This document shows positions 1-7,543 of a stretch of DNA of 64,000 bases, piece after piece. Made by a program: the position numbers and the translations under genes. Position 1 is the first letter of the stretch. Each line of letters starts with the position of its first letter. The notes below the pieces were generated by a model. It had not been told where the DNA came from. It worked only from the letters and a program-made list of their open reading frames with translations, and ran no database searches. This stretch comes from Aquisalimonas sp. 2447 (GTDB taxonomy: Bacteria; Pseudomonadota; Gammaproteobacteria; Nitrococcales; Aquisalimonadaceae): contig NZ_CP050695.1 of NCBI RefSeq assembly GCF_012044895.1, forward strand, positions 2,758,501 to 2,822,500. The letters run 5' to 3'.

Positions 1-35
1 GCCTTCTGCATGCGCCGCAGACGCTCCGCACTCAT
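1..35 (-). CDS. 5' end of an unidentified gene, truncated by window edge
   Basis: Only the first eleven or so codons lie in the window, starting MSAERLRRMQK from an ATG at position 35. A strong Shine-Dalgarno (GGAGGAG) lies about 8 bases upstream on the minus strand, so this is a real gene start. It is divergent from the epimerase gene at 147. Too little is visible to name a family. Confidence 0.55.
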   Translation of the reverse strand, partial: MSAERLRRMQK

Positions 36-146
36 TGCTCACGCTCCTCCTTTCAGCGTTTCCCTTGCGCCGTCACCGCGCATTCGTCACCTTGGGCAAC
101 GTCTGCATTCTACGACACCGAACATCCCATCGACGGAGCACGCCCA

Positions 147-989
147 ATGGCAAACGTACTCATCGCCGGTTGTGGTGACCTGGGCAGCGGCGTGGGCCTG
201 GCCCTGGCCGATGCCGGACACCAGGTCTGGGGCATGCGGCGGCGCCCGGAACAAATCCCCGCCCCGATCCGGCCGCTGGGCGGCGACTTCTCCCGCCCCG
301 ACGGCCTGCCCGAGCTGCCTGACGCTCTGGATGTGGTCTATTTCATCGCCACACCGGGGCGCTTCGAGGACGAAGCCTATCGTCTGGCCTACGTGGAGGG
401 GATGCGTCACCTGCTGGCGGCGCTGGACCGGCAGGAGCAGTCCCCGGGGCGTATTATTCTGGTCAGCAGCTCCTCGGTCTATGGCGTCACCGACGGTGGC
501 TGGGTGGACGAGGATACCCCCGCCGAGCCCGGAGGTTTCTCCGGCAAACGCCTGCTGGAGGCGGAACAGCTGCTGGCGGAGAGCCCCCATACTGGCGTGA
601 TTATCCGCTTCGGCGGCATCTACGGCCCCGGGCGGGAGCGGATGCTGCGCAAGGTCCGCAACGGCGAGCCGGTGGTCACCGACCCACCCCAGTACACCAA
701 CCGCATCCACCGGGATGACTGCGTCGGCGCGCTGGTCCACCTGTTCGGCCTGGAACACCCGGCACCGCTCTACCTTGGCGTGGACAACCACCCCTGCACC
801 CAGGAAGAACTCACCGACTGGCTTGCCGATCGCATCGGCCTGCCCCGTCCGCCGAAGGAAACAGGCTCGGCCGGCGGTGTGCGCGGCAGCAACAAACGCT
901 GCCGCAATGACCGGCTGGTGGCCAGTGGCTACCGGCTCCGGTACCCGGACTACCGGGCCGGTTACGAGGCGATGCTGGCGGACGTGTAA
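147..989 (+). CDS. NAD-dependent epimerase/dehydratase family protein (YeeZ-like extended SDR)
   Basis: The 280-residue protein has a Rossmann fold typical of the atypical/extended SDR group that includes E. coli YeeZ. The N-terminal glycine motif is AGCGDLGSG (residues 7-15), and the strand-4 serine motif SSSSVYG is at 107-113, where NAD-binding epimerases carry catalytic Ser and Tyr. The substrate cannot be read from the sequence. The start is the ATG at 147, preceded by a GGAG-like stretch. It is convergent with mrp, with a gap of only 22 bases, and divergent from the truncated gene at the window edge. Fold assignment is firm; function is not. Confidence 0.85.
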   Translation: MANVLIAGCGDLGSGVGLALADAGHQVWGMRRRPEQIPAPIRPLGGDFSRPDGLPELPDALDVVYFIATPGRFEDEAYRLAYVEGMRHLLAALDRQEQSPGRIILVSSSSVYGVTDGGWVDEDTPAEPGGFSGKRLLEAEQLLAESPHTGVIIRFGGIYGPGRERMLRKVRNGEPVVTDPPQYTNRIHRDDCVGALVHLFGLEHPAPLYLGVDNHPCTQEELTDWLADRIGLPRPPKETGSAGGVRGSNKRCRNDRLVASGYRLRYPDYRAGYEAMLADV

Positions 990-1011
990 CCACCGGCCAT
1001 GAAGGGCGGCC

Positions 1012-2106
1012 TCAGCTCTCCTTGTTGACCACGATCTTGGGGAAGCGGCTGCCCTTCTCGGTGGACTGCTGCGAGAGCTTGGCGCCCACCCGGCGGGCAA
1101 TCTCGCGGTAGGATTCGGCACTCTGGCCGTCCGGCTCGGAGATCACCGTGGGCTTGCCGCCATCCGCCTGCTCACGGATATGCAGGGCCAGCGGCAGCGA
1201 ACCCAGCAGATCCACCTCGTACTGCTCGGCGATGCTCTGGCCGCCACCGGCGCCGAAGATGTGCTCCTCGTGGCCGCACTGGCTGCAGATGTGGGTGCTC
1301 ATGTTCTCGACAATGCCGAGCACTGGCACGTTGACTTTCTCGAACATGCGCAGGCCCTTGCGGGCATCCAGCAGGGCAATGTCCTGGGGCGTGGTCACGA
1401 TGACGGCGCCACTCACCGGCACCTTCTGGGACAGGGTCAACTGGATGTCACCGGTCCCCGGCGGCATGTCCACCACCAGGTAGTCCAGATCGTGCCAGTT
1501 GGTGTCCCGCAGCAGCTGCTCCAGGGCCTGGGTGACCATGGGGCCGCGCCACACCATGGGGGTTTCCTCGTCGATGAGAAACCCCGAGGACATCACCTGC
1601 ATGCCGTAATTGGACAGCGGCTCCAGCTTCTTGCCGTCGTGGGAATCCGGCTTGCCAGTGATGCCGAGCATGCGGGGGACGCTGGGGCCGTAGATATCTG
1701 CATCCAGCACACCCACTCTGGCCCCCTCCGTGGCCAGCGCCAGGGCAATGTTCACCGTGGTGGTGGACTTGCCCACGCCGCCCTTGCCCGAGGCCACGGC
1801 GATGATGTTCTTCACGCCGCTGACCAGCGAATTGCTGCTCTCCACCATGTAGGCTTCGATATTCGAGCGGATACCCACGGCGACCTCGCCGACGCCATCC
1901 AGGCCCTGGACGGTCTCCTGCACCGCCTGGCGCAACCCGACCTCCCAGCGCTTCGCCGGGAATCCCAGCACCAGGTCAATGCTGACCTTGTCGCCGTTGA
2001 TGCGAATGTCCTCCACGCACCGTGCGGCCACCAGATCCTTGCCCAGATGCGGCTCCACGTACTCCTGCAGACGGGCTTCGACCTGTGCCCGGGTGACCTC
2101 GCTCAT
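1012..2106 (-). CDS. mrp: Mrp/ApbC/NBP35-family iron-sulfur cluster carrier ATPase
   Basis: This 364-residue cytosolic P-loop ATPase binds and transfers [4Fe-4S] clusters to apo-proteins. An N-terminal DUF59/MIP18-like domain (about 1-85) precedes the deviant Walker A ASGKGGVGKST (105-115). The Walker B region VVDMPPGTGD is near 211-220, and the cluster-binding pair is C274-x-x-C277. I chose the ATG at 2106 because DUF59 starts right there; the open frame continues to 2610, but that part has no family similarity and overlaps the ankyrin gene. It is divergent from the ankyrin gene and fits a window rich in Fe-S biogenesis genes. Confidence 0.95.
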   Translation of the reverse strand: MSEVTRAQVEARLQEYVEPHLGKDLVAARCVEDIRINGDKVSIDLVLGFPAKRWEVGLRQAVQETVQGLDGVGEVAVGIRSNIEAYMVESSNSLVSGVKNIIAVASGKGGVGKSTTTVNIALALATEGARVGVLDADIYGPSVPRMLGITGKPDSHDGKKLEPLSNYGMQVMSSGFLIDEETPMVWRGPMVTQALEQLLRDTNWHDLDYLVVDMPPGTGDIQLTLSQKVPVSGAVIVTTPQDIALLDARKGLRMFEKVNVPVLGIVENMSTHICSQCGHEEHIFGAGGGQSIAEQYEVDLLGSLPLALHIREQADGGKPTVISEPDGQSAESYREIARRVGAKLSQQSTEKGSRFPKIVVNKES

Positions 2107-2208
2107 ACCAACCTCCGCCGAATCCGCGCGGTCTGCGCTTGCATTCCCGCAACGGGTGTTATTTGCTTGGGGATGACGGTCCTTGTTCAAAACCGGAATC
2201 TCGCATCC

Positions 2209-2898
2209 ATGATAACGCATCGCATTTTCTTCTTGGCGGTTCCTTTGCTTGCCATGGCGCTCTCCGGCCTCACTCTCGCCCACCATGACGGTGATCACGC
2301 CGCCGAGGAAGAACTGGTCGACGCCGTACGCGGCGGCGACCGGGACCGGGTGGCGGCGCTGCTGGATCGGGACACCGACGTGGAAGCAGCCCTGTCCGAC
2401 GGCGAATACGAGGGCAAGACGGCACTGATGTGGGCGGCCGAGGCCGGTGATGTGGCCATCCTGGAGAAACTCATTGACGCCGGTGCCGACGTGGATGCCC
2501 GCAACCCCAAGGGTGGCACCGCACTGATGTACGCGGCAGTGAACGGGCGCGAGGATGCGGCGCGGATCCTGGTCGATGCCGGCGCAGACCCCAATCACAG
2601 TGTTCGCCACGGCTGGACACCCGTCCTACTGGCCGCGGCCAAGAGCCATGACGACACAGTGACCGCGCTGGTGGAACTGGGCGCCGACCACGACCCCCGC
2701 GATGTCTACGGCTGGACACCCCTGATGCGCGCCGCCGAGCGTGGCGACCGGGAGATGGTGCGCACGCTGCTGGAGCTCGGCGCCGACGTCGACGCCGAGG
2801 ACAACGCCGGCAACACGGCACGCACCATCGCCCGCCGTACCGGCAACCGGGACGTCCTGGACCTGCTGCGTCGGGCGGACGACGAGAGTTCCTCGTAA
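2209..2898 (+). CDS. Secreted ankyrin-repeat protein
   Basis: The 229-residue protein begins with a clear Sec signal peptide (basic MITHR start, hydrophobic core, cleavage near LTLA-HH). About five ankyrin repeats follow, recognisable by GGTALMYAAVNGRED, GWTPLMRAAERGD and repeated LLELGADVDAED-type turns. Periplasmic ankyrin proteins often bind protein partners; in some bacteria a similar protein protects against peroxide, and here a periplasmic SodC lies nearby, but a shared role is only conjecture. The ATG at 2209 is the only start that gives the signal peptide. It ends eight bases before the convergent Rieske gene. Confidence 0.85.
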   Translation: MITHRIFFLAVPLLAMALSGLTLAHHDGDHAAEEELVDAVRGGDRDRVAALLDRDTDVEAALSDGEYEGKTALMWAAEAGDVAILEKLIDAGADVDARNPKGGTALMYAAVNGREDAARILVDAGADPNHSVRHGWTPVLLAAAKSHDDTVTALVELGADHDPRDVYGWTPLMRAAERGDREMVRTLLELGADVDAEDNAGNTARTIARRTGNRDVLDLLRRADDESSS

Positions 2899-2906
2899 CC
2901 CTGCCT

Positions 2907-3611
2907 TCAGCAGCGCATGACGTTGCCACTGAAACGGCTCATGGGAACCACCTCGGTTTCACCGCGAATGCGCCCGTCGGCTTCGCCGTCCAGGTACTCC
3001 ATGGCCAGCCGCGCCTCGAACTCGTCGAAAAAGCGCTGGAACATCTCGCCACCCAGCGTGCCAGTGACATACAACCCGTCGTCGTCCGGGTCGTGCTCCA
3101 GCAGCACCGCCGCCAGGGGCTGGTCGGCCGGTCCGGAAATCACGTCAGCGCCGGTATACGGATCATAGACGCTGTTCTCGGCGCAGCAGGTAATCTTGCC
3201 CCCATTGGCGCCCTCACCCGGCTGCCGAAAGCCGATGTAACTCACCTGCTGGGTGGGGTGCGCCATCTTGTGGGCGCAAATGGCCGAGAACGCCACCAGG
3301 GATCGATCAGGGCCGACACCCCCGGGCCAGTCGTAGGTTTTTCCATCCCGGGTACGCAAACCGTTCCGTCCCTCCGCCGGTTCGCCCAGGTCCAGCAGGA
3401 AGCACGGCGTGGCCCGGTAGGGATAATGGAAGACGTAGTTGCGCTTTGTTTCCAGCGCCGCCGCGCGCAGCGGTTCTCCACGATCGTCCACCAGTCGGAC
3501 CCGCTCGTACTCGCGTGGCGTGACCTGCTCGGCGGCAAGCAGCCACTGCGGCCCGACACTGAGACACCCTGCACCCGCGGCACAGGCCTTGACGAAGCCT
3601 CGGCGACGCAT
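2907..3611 (-). CDS. Tat-exported Rieske-type [2Fe-2S] protein with altered cluster ligands
   Basis: The 234-residue protein has a twin-arginine-like leader (MRRRGFVKA, then a short Ala/Gly/Leu-rich segment) and a Rieske-like domain around 105-190. The first ligand pair is normal (C112-A-H114). The second motif reads TCCAENSVYDP (141-151), where a classical Rieske protein has C-x-x-H followed by G-S-x-x-D. Glu145 or Asn146 stands where the second His should be, depending on alignment. It is probably a periplasmic electron-transfer protein, but the cluster type is open. The start at 3611 has GAGGAGGGG upstream. It is probably transcribed with, or independently after, sodC, which lies upstream on the same strand. 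Confidence 0.75.
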   Translation of the reverse strand: MRRRGFVKACAAGAGCLSVGPQWLLAAEQVTPREYERVRLVDDRGEPLRAAALETKRNYVFHYPYRATPCFLLDLGEPAEGRNGLRTRDGKTYDWPGGVGPDRSLVAFSAICAHKMAHPTQQVSYIGFRQPGEGANGGKITCCAENSVYDPYTGADVISGPADQPLAAVLLEHDPDDDGLYVTGTLGGEMFQRFFDEFEARLAMEYLDGEADGRIRGETEVVPMSRFSGNVMRC

Positions 3612-3689
3612 ACACACCCCTCCTCGAACGGGGCCGTCCCGGGCCGTTGCCCACCCGGTCAAGGTGAGGCGGTTCCTGAATGGATTGGC

Positions 3690-3714
3690 GCACCTGCCCG
3701 GGCCGGGCAGGTGC
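3690..3714 (-). terminator. Terminator-like hairpin downstream of sodC
   Basis: A 12-bp perfect inverted repeat (GCACCTGCCCGG and its complement) with one central base lies 12 bases past the sodC stop. On the minus strand no long U tract follows, so it may be a weak or Rho-assisted terminator, or a stem protecting the sodC mRNA end. Confidence 0.5.
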
Positions 3715-3725
3715 GAACATGGCGA

Positions 3726-4265
3726 TCAGCCGCCCTGCACGACCCCACAGGCGACCCGTGCGCCGGCGCCGCCGATGGGCTGCGTCATGTGGTCATCCGG
3801 GTTCTCGTGGATGACCAGCGCGCTGCCATCGTCATCGAGCATGTTGCCACCGACGCTGCCGTCGAGGCTCGCCCGTTCGTTGAACATTTCCACCATGGCG
3901 GTGCCGTCGCCGTGGACGTAGAAGTTGGGCAGATCACCGGCGTCCGGGCCTTCCGGATTGAGGTACCCGTGCTTTGAGTCATCGGGATTCAGGTGGCCGC
4001 CGGACGCCTGGAAGCCCTCCTCCGGATCATCACAGGTACCGACGCTATGGATGTGGATGGCCTTCCAGCCTTCGTCCAGGCCATCGATGCTGAAGTTGAT
4101 GAGCACGCCGGCCGTTCCCTGCTCGATACTTCCCTGGCCGACGACCTCGCCCTCGTTGTCGACGAACTCGACGCTGGCCGCTGGCGACATGCCCTCGTCG
4201 GCCATGCTCGCCAGGGGAAACGCCACCGCAGTCAAACCGATCAGCACTACATGTCTTATTTTCAT
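3726..4265 (-). CDS. sodC: Superoxide dismutase [Cu-Zn], periplasmic
   Basis: The 179-residue enzyme dismutes superoxide in the periplasm. A Sec signal peptide (MKIRHVVLIGL... ending near SMA-DE) leads into a complete Cu/Zn SOD domain. Visible elements are the copper ligand pair in AIHIHSVGTCDD, the zinc-loop GGHLNP, the bacterial LPNFYVHGDG segment, and the C-terminal IHENPDDH with GGAGARVACGVV supplying the disulfide Cys. The ATG at 4265 with GGAGGAG upstream is preferred over the longer frame to 4313, which would put residues before the signal peptide. Length matches bacterial SodC. Confidence 0.95.
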   Translation of the reverse strand: MKIRHVVLIGLTAVAFPLASMADEGMSPAASVEFVDNEGEVVGQGSIEQGTAGVLINFSIDGLDEGWKAIHIHSVGTCDDPEEGFQASGGHLNPDDSKHGYLNPEGPDAGDLPNFYVHGDGTAMVEMFNERASLDGSVGGNMLDDDGSALVIHENPDDHMTQPIGGAGARVACGVVQGG

Positions 4266-4367
4266 CGACTCCTCCAAAGCGCCTGAATAACCATTATTGG
4301 TTGAGTTCTTCAAGACGCTGAATCAACGCCCCCTTAAGCATAGACCCAACCGGGAAGCGGGCCAAAC

Positions 4368-4904
4368 TCAACGCTCCCGTAGGCGCGGGATCAGCGAGAC
4401 GAAGTTGCAGGGCTTGTGGCGGCGATCCAGCTGCTGCTGCAGGATGCCGTCCCAGGCGGTGGCGCAGGCGCCGCTGGAGCCGGGCATGACGAACACCAGC
4501 GTGCCGTTGGCCACACCGCCCACGGCGCGGGACTGGATGGTGGAACTGCCGATCTCCTCCCAGGAGAGGTGCCGGAAGAGCTCGCCGAAGCCGTCCACTT
4601 CCATGTCCAGCAAGGGCCGCACGGCTTCCGGCGTGGTGTCGCGTCCGGTGATCCCGGTGCCACCGGTGGTCATGACCACCTTCACAGCCTCGTCGGCGAT
4701 CCAGCGCGACACCACCGCGCGCACCTGGTAGATGTCGTCGCGGACGATGGCCCGATCCACCACCTGGTGCCCGGCACCGACGGCGCGATCGGCAAGCAGC
4801 TTGCCGGACTTGTCGTCCGCTTCAGTGCGACTGTCGGAGACGGTCAGCACCGCCACCGGCAGCGGGACGAAACCGCTGGCGTCCGCCCGCAGCTCATCGC
4901 TCAT
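4368..4904 (-). CDS. moaB: Molybdenum cofactor biosynthesis protein B
   Basis: The 178-residue protein belongs to the MoaB/MogA molybdopterin adenylyltransferase family, which activates molybdopterin for metal insertion. The signature TTGGTGITGRDTTPEA and the C-terminal MPGSSGA loop are present. It is the last gene of moaD-moaE-moaB and overlaps moaE by 11 bases, implying translational coupling. MoaB-type length and the MoaB rather than MogA spacing favour moaB. Its product would support the molybdenum or tungsten formate dehydrogenase at 28-32 kb. Confidence 0.92.
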   Translation of the reverse strand: MSDELRADASGFVPLPVAVLTVSDSRTEADDKSGKLLADRAVGAGHQVVDRAIVRDDIYQVRAVVSRWIADEAVKVVMTTGGTGITGRDTTPEAVRPLLDMEVDGFGELFRHLSWEEIGSSTIQSRAVGGVANGTLVFVMPGSSGACATAWDGILQQQLDRRHKPCNFVSLIPRLRER

Positions 4905-5361
4905 GACTGTTCTCCTGATCGGTCTCCCCCGCCGCTTCCGAAGTCACCAGCGGCGTGCCGTCCTGGTAGCCACTGGAGCCGTCGGTGTAGAAATCCTCCT
5001 TCCACACGGGCAGGCGCTCCTTAAGCGTATCAATGGCGTACTGACCGGCCTGGAAGGCGTCACCGCGGTGGGCGGAGCGCACCGCCACCAGCACGCTGGC
5101 TTCGCCGATGCCCAACTCACCGATGCGGTGAACAATCCGGCACTCGGCGACACCGAAACGCTCGCAGGTTTCCTGCTCCAGCTCCTCCAGTACCCGCTCG
5201 GCCATGGGCCCGTAGGCGGTATACCGCATGCCGGCGACACCCCTGCCCTGGTGGTGATTGCGCACCGTGCCGCCGAAGACGACATAGGCGCCGCAGGTAT
5301 CGTTCTCGGTGTCCGCCAACACAGTATTGATATCCAGGGGCTGCTCGGTAATTCGCTGCAT
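4894..5361 (-). CDS. moaE: Molybdopterin synthase large (catalytic) subunit
   Basis: The 155-residue MoaE makes molybdopterin from precursor Z using sulfur carried on MoaD. Family landmarks are GAYVVFGGTVRNHHQG, the AERVLEELEQE helix, HRIGELGIGEASV, RSAHRGDAF and the catalytic-lysine segment LPVWKEDFY. The start codon overlaps the moaD stop in a TGATG junction, which settles the start at 5361. About 15 extra polar residues form an unremarkable C-terminal tail. Confidence 0.95.
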   Translation of the reverse strand: MQRITEQPLDINTVLADTENDTCGAYVVFGGTVRNHHQGRGVAGMRYTAYGPMAERVLEELEQETCERFGVAECRIVHRIGELGIGEASVLVAVRSAHRGDAFQAGQYAIDTLKERLPVWKEDFYTDGSSGYQDGTPLVTSEAAGETDQENSHER

Positions 5362-5633
5362 CAGCGGGCCTCCGGCGGCATTGAATGGGAACCCCCGCTC
5401 ACCGGGGGCAACAGGACCAGCGGCCGCGCCGGGTCCACGCGGTCGGCTCGGCGCACCAGGTGTTCGCCCTGGGCGCAGGCCACCCGGGGCAGGTGATCGG
5501 ACAGCGCCGGCACCTCGCCCCGCAGGCGCTCCAGCACCTGCTCCACGGTGGGCGCCTCGTCCGGCACCTCCACCTGCAGCGACCGGGCGCCGGCGAGCTG
5601 CTGCAGTACGCCGTAGAACTCTACGTCCAGCAT
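5361..5633 (-). CDS. moaD: Molybdopterin synthase small subunit MoaD with a C-terminal extension
   Basis: The 90-residue ubiquitin-like sulfur carrier reaches the usual MoaD end, PPVSGG, at residues 76-81, exactly the E. coli length. Instead of stopping, it continues for nine residues (SHSMPPEAR) before the stop. Classical MoaD needs a free C-terminal Gly-Gly to be adenylated by MoeB and made into a thiocarboxylate, so this product would need trimming or an alternative. The stop overlaps the moaE start (TGATG), so the tail may have arisen by read-through to create coupling. The start is the ATG at 5633 with GGAGG upstream. Identity as moaD is firm. Confidence 0.9.
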   Translation of the reverse strand: MLDVEFYGVLQQLAGARSLQVEVPDEAPTVEQVLERLRGEVPALSDHLPRVACAQGEHLVRRADRVDPARPLVLLPPVSGGSHSMPPEAR

Positions 5634-5761
5634 CGATCCTCCCGGGTCAGGGAACCGCCGCGGCGGCATCGTGTCCGAGTATGCCACAGAGCACCAGCGG
5701 GAAGGCACGGTGGCCCCGGCCACTGTGTTATCGTGAAACCAGATTCAGATCAGGGTGAGAG

Positions 5762-6196
5762 ATGATGGAACTCCAGGACCTGGTAGACACCTTCGAATTT
5801 CTGGACGACTGGGAAGACCGCTACCGCCTGCTCATCGACATGGGGCGGGAGCTGCCGGAATTCCCGGATGATGCGCGCACGGAGCATAACCGGGTGGACG
5901 GTTGCACCAGCAACGTATGGCTGATCACCGAAGTGGAGGACGACAATCCGCCGCGCCTGCACTTCCGCGCGGACAGTGACGCCTTCATCGTCAAGGGGCT
6001 GGTGGCCATCCTGCTCAAGGCCTATTCGGGCCGGACGCCCCAAGAGATTCGCGACACCGACATCGAGGGCCTGTTCAATCGCCTGGGCCTGAGCAAGCAG
6101 CTCACGCCCAACCGCCGCGACGGCTTCTTTGCCATGGTCAAGCGCATTCACGGCCTTGCCGAACAGCACGGTGGCACCGCGACCGCCAACGCCTGA
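5762..6196 (+). CDS. sufE: Cysteine desulfuration protein SufE
   Basis: The 144-residue SufE takes persulfide sulfur from the cysteine desulfurase SufS and passes it to the scaffold. The acceptor cysteine is C48 in the motif RVDGCTSNVW, and the SufE/CsdE fold is evident through the C-terminal LGLSKQLTPNRRDGFF segment. It is a single transcription unit, divergent from the moa genes and 41 kb away from the suf operon, which encodes a SufU as well. The start could be either of two adjacent ATGs (5762 or 5765). A strong terminator follows. Confidence 0.93.
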   Translation: MMELQDLVDTFEFLDDWEDRYRLLIDMGRELPEFPDDARTEHNRVDGCTSNVWLITEVEDDNPPRLHFRADSDAFIVKGLVAILLKAYSGRTPQEIRDTDIEGLFNRLGLSKQLTPNRRDGFFAMVKRIHGLAEQHGGTATANA

Positions 6197-6220
6197 CCTG
6201 CTTTACTGATGTGTTTCCTT

Positions 6221-6251
6221 AACGAGTGCCGCCCTGCAGGCGGCACTCGTT
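6221..6251. terminator. Bidirectional terminator between sufE and quinone reductase gene
   Basis: A perfect 13-bp stem (AACGAGTGCCGCC and its complement) encloses a 5-base loop, CTGCA. It lies between the convergent sufE and the quinone reductase gene, so it can end transcripts from both sides; A and T residues flank it. Confidence 0.85.
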
Positions 6252-6261
6252 ATCCGACCAA

Positions 6262-7245
6262 TCAGCCTCGACCGGTGGTCAATACGATCTTGCCGGTGGC
6301 CTTGCGGCTCAGCAGCCCGTTGAGCGCATCTGCCGCCTGCTCCAGGGGATAGGTCTTCCACACGTGGGGCTTGAGCTTGCCCTCGGCGTGCATGGCGAAG
6401 AGTTCCTGGAAGTTCTTGGCGTTGTCCTGGGGCTGACGACGGACGAAATCACCCCAGAACACCCCCACCACGCTTGAGCCCTTGAGCAGCGGCAGGTTGC
6501 CGGGGATCTTCGGGATCGTGCCACTGGCGAAACCGATGATCAGCAGCCGGCCGTTCCAGTTGATGCAGCGCAGCGCCTGTTCGCAGGCCTCGCCACCCAC
6601 CGGATCGTAGATCACGTCGGCGCCCTTGCCATCGGTGAGCGCCTTGACCTGATCCTTGAGGCTACCTTCGCTGTAGTTCACCAGCTCGTCGGCGCCGTGC
6701 TCTTTCGCCACCTGCAATTTCTCATCGGAGCTGGCGGCGGCGATCACGCGGGCACCCATGGCCTTGCCCAGCTCAACTGCAGCCAGGCCCACGCCACCGG
6801 AGGCGCCCAGCACCAGCAGGGTCTCACCGGCGGCCAGGTGCCCGCGCTGCTTCAGCGCGTGGTAAGACGTGCCGTAGACCATGGGAAAACCGGCAGCGGT
6901 GACGTAGTCCATGCTGGACGGCATAGGCAGCACCCGGTCGGCGCCAATCACCACTTCTTCGGCGAAGCCGCCCCAGCCGGTGAGAGACATCACCGGATCC
7001 CCCACCTTCAGGTGGCTGACCGCGGAACCCACCTCCAGAATCTCCCCGGCCACTTCAGAGCCCGGGGAGAACGGCAGATCCGGCTGGATCTGGTACTTGC
7101 CCTGGATGATCAGGGTGTCCGGGAAGTTGACGCCGCAGGCATGGATGCCAATGCGCACGTCGTTCTCGCCCAGCCCGGGGCTGGGCGCCTCGTCCACCAC
7201 CAGGGATTCCGGTGGTCCGTGTTCCTTGCACAGTACTGCTCGCAT
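6262..7245 (-). CDS. NADPH:quinone oxidoreductase family protein (zinc-free MDR)
   Basis: The 327-residue protein is a medium-chain dehydrogenase/reductase of the quinone-reductase type. It lacks the zinc-ligand pattern and has GASGGVGLAAVELGKAMGA as its nucleotide-binding glycine motif near 145-165. Its likely role is NADPH-dependent reduction of a quinone or an enoyl-type substrate. The start at 7245 (MRAVLCKEHG) has GGAG upstream; the frame extends to 7362 without similarity. It lies downstream of the lipid-catabolism operon on the same strand but is separated from it by 298 bases containing two palindromic repeats, so it may be transcribed independently. Confidence 0.88.
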   Translation of the reverse strand: MRAVLCKEHGPPESLVVDEAPSPGLGENDVRIGIHACGVNFPDTLIIQGKYQIQPDLPFSPGSEVAGEILEVGSAVSHLKVGDPVMSLTGWGGFAEEVVIGADRVLPMPSSMDYVTAAGFPMVYGTSYHALKQRGHLAAGETLLVLGASGGVGLAAVELGKAMGARVIAAASSDEKLQVAKEHGADELVNYSEGSLKDQVKALTDGKGADVIYDPVGGEACEQALRCINWNGRLLIIGFASGTIPKIPGNLPLLKGSSVVGVFWGDFVRRQPQDNAKNFQELFAMHAEGKLKPHVWKTYPLEQAADALNGLLSRKATGKIVLTTGRG

Positions 7246-7392
7246 TTGTCCGTCTCCTCGATTAGTCGTCATGGTTGATTCATGCGGCGCATCAGTACGC
7301 ACGGTGCGCCGGCCGACACTCCCCGGAACCCGGAGGAGCCCGGGGGTTCCATCGTGGATCACCCTGATAATGTCTTGGTGGTTGGTTCATTC

Positions 7393-7410
7393 GGTGCATC
7401 AAGATGCACC
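7393..7410. repeat. REP-like palindrome 1
   Basis: GGTGCATC-AA-GATGCACC is a perfect 8-bp stem followed by CTACGC. It shares its outer bases and the CTACGC tail with the palindrome at 7487-7506, the pattern expected of a repetitive extragenic palindrome family. It sits in the 298-base gap between two oxidoreductase genes. Confidence 0.6.
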
Positions 7411-7486
7411 CTACGCATAAGGGTGAACGTTTACATCCACCGTTCCCCGACATCTCGCGTCCGGCGGCTCGCGGATGTCCGGCAAC

Positions 7487-7506
7487 GGTGGACCTGAAGG
7501 TCCACC
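7487..7506. repeat. REP-like palindrome 2
   Basis: GGTGGACCT-GA-AGGTCCACC is a perfect 9-bp stem followed by CTACGC, the same tail as in the palindrome at 7393-7410. The two form a pair about 80 bases apart in the same orientation, typical of REP clusters, which can limit transcription or protect mRNA ends. Confidence 0.65.
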
Positions 7507-7543
7507 CTACGCGACCGCCAACGTCCGCCTCGGCGCGTCGCGA

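Noticed and set aside
2107-2610. N-terminal extension of the Mrp frame by about 168 codons
   Set aside because: The extension has no Mrp-family similarity, overlaps the well-supported ankyrin gene on the other strand, and the DUF59 domain starts at the ATG at 2106.
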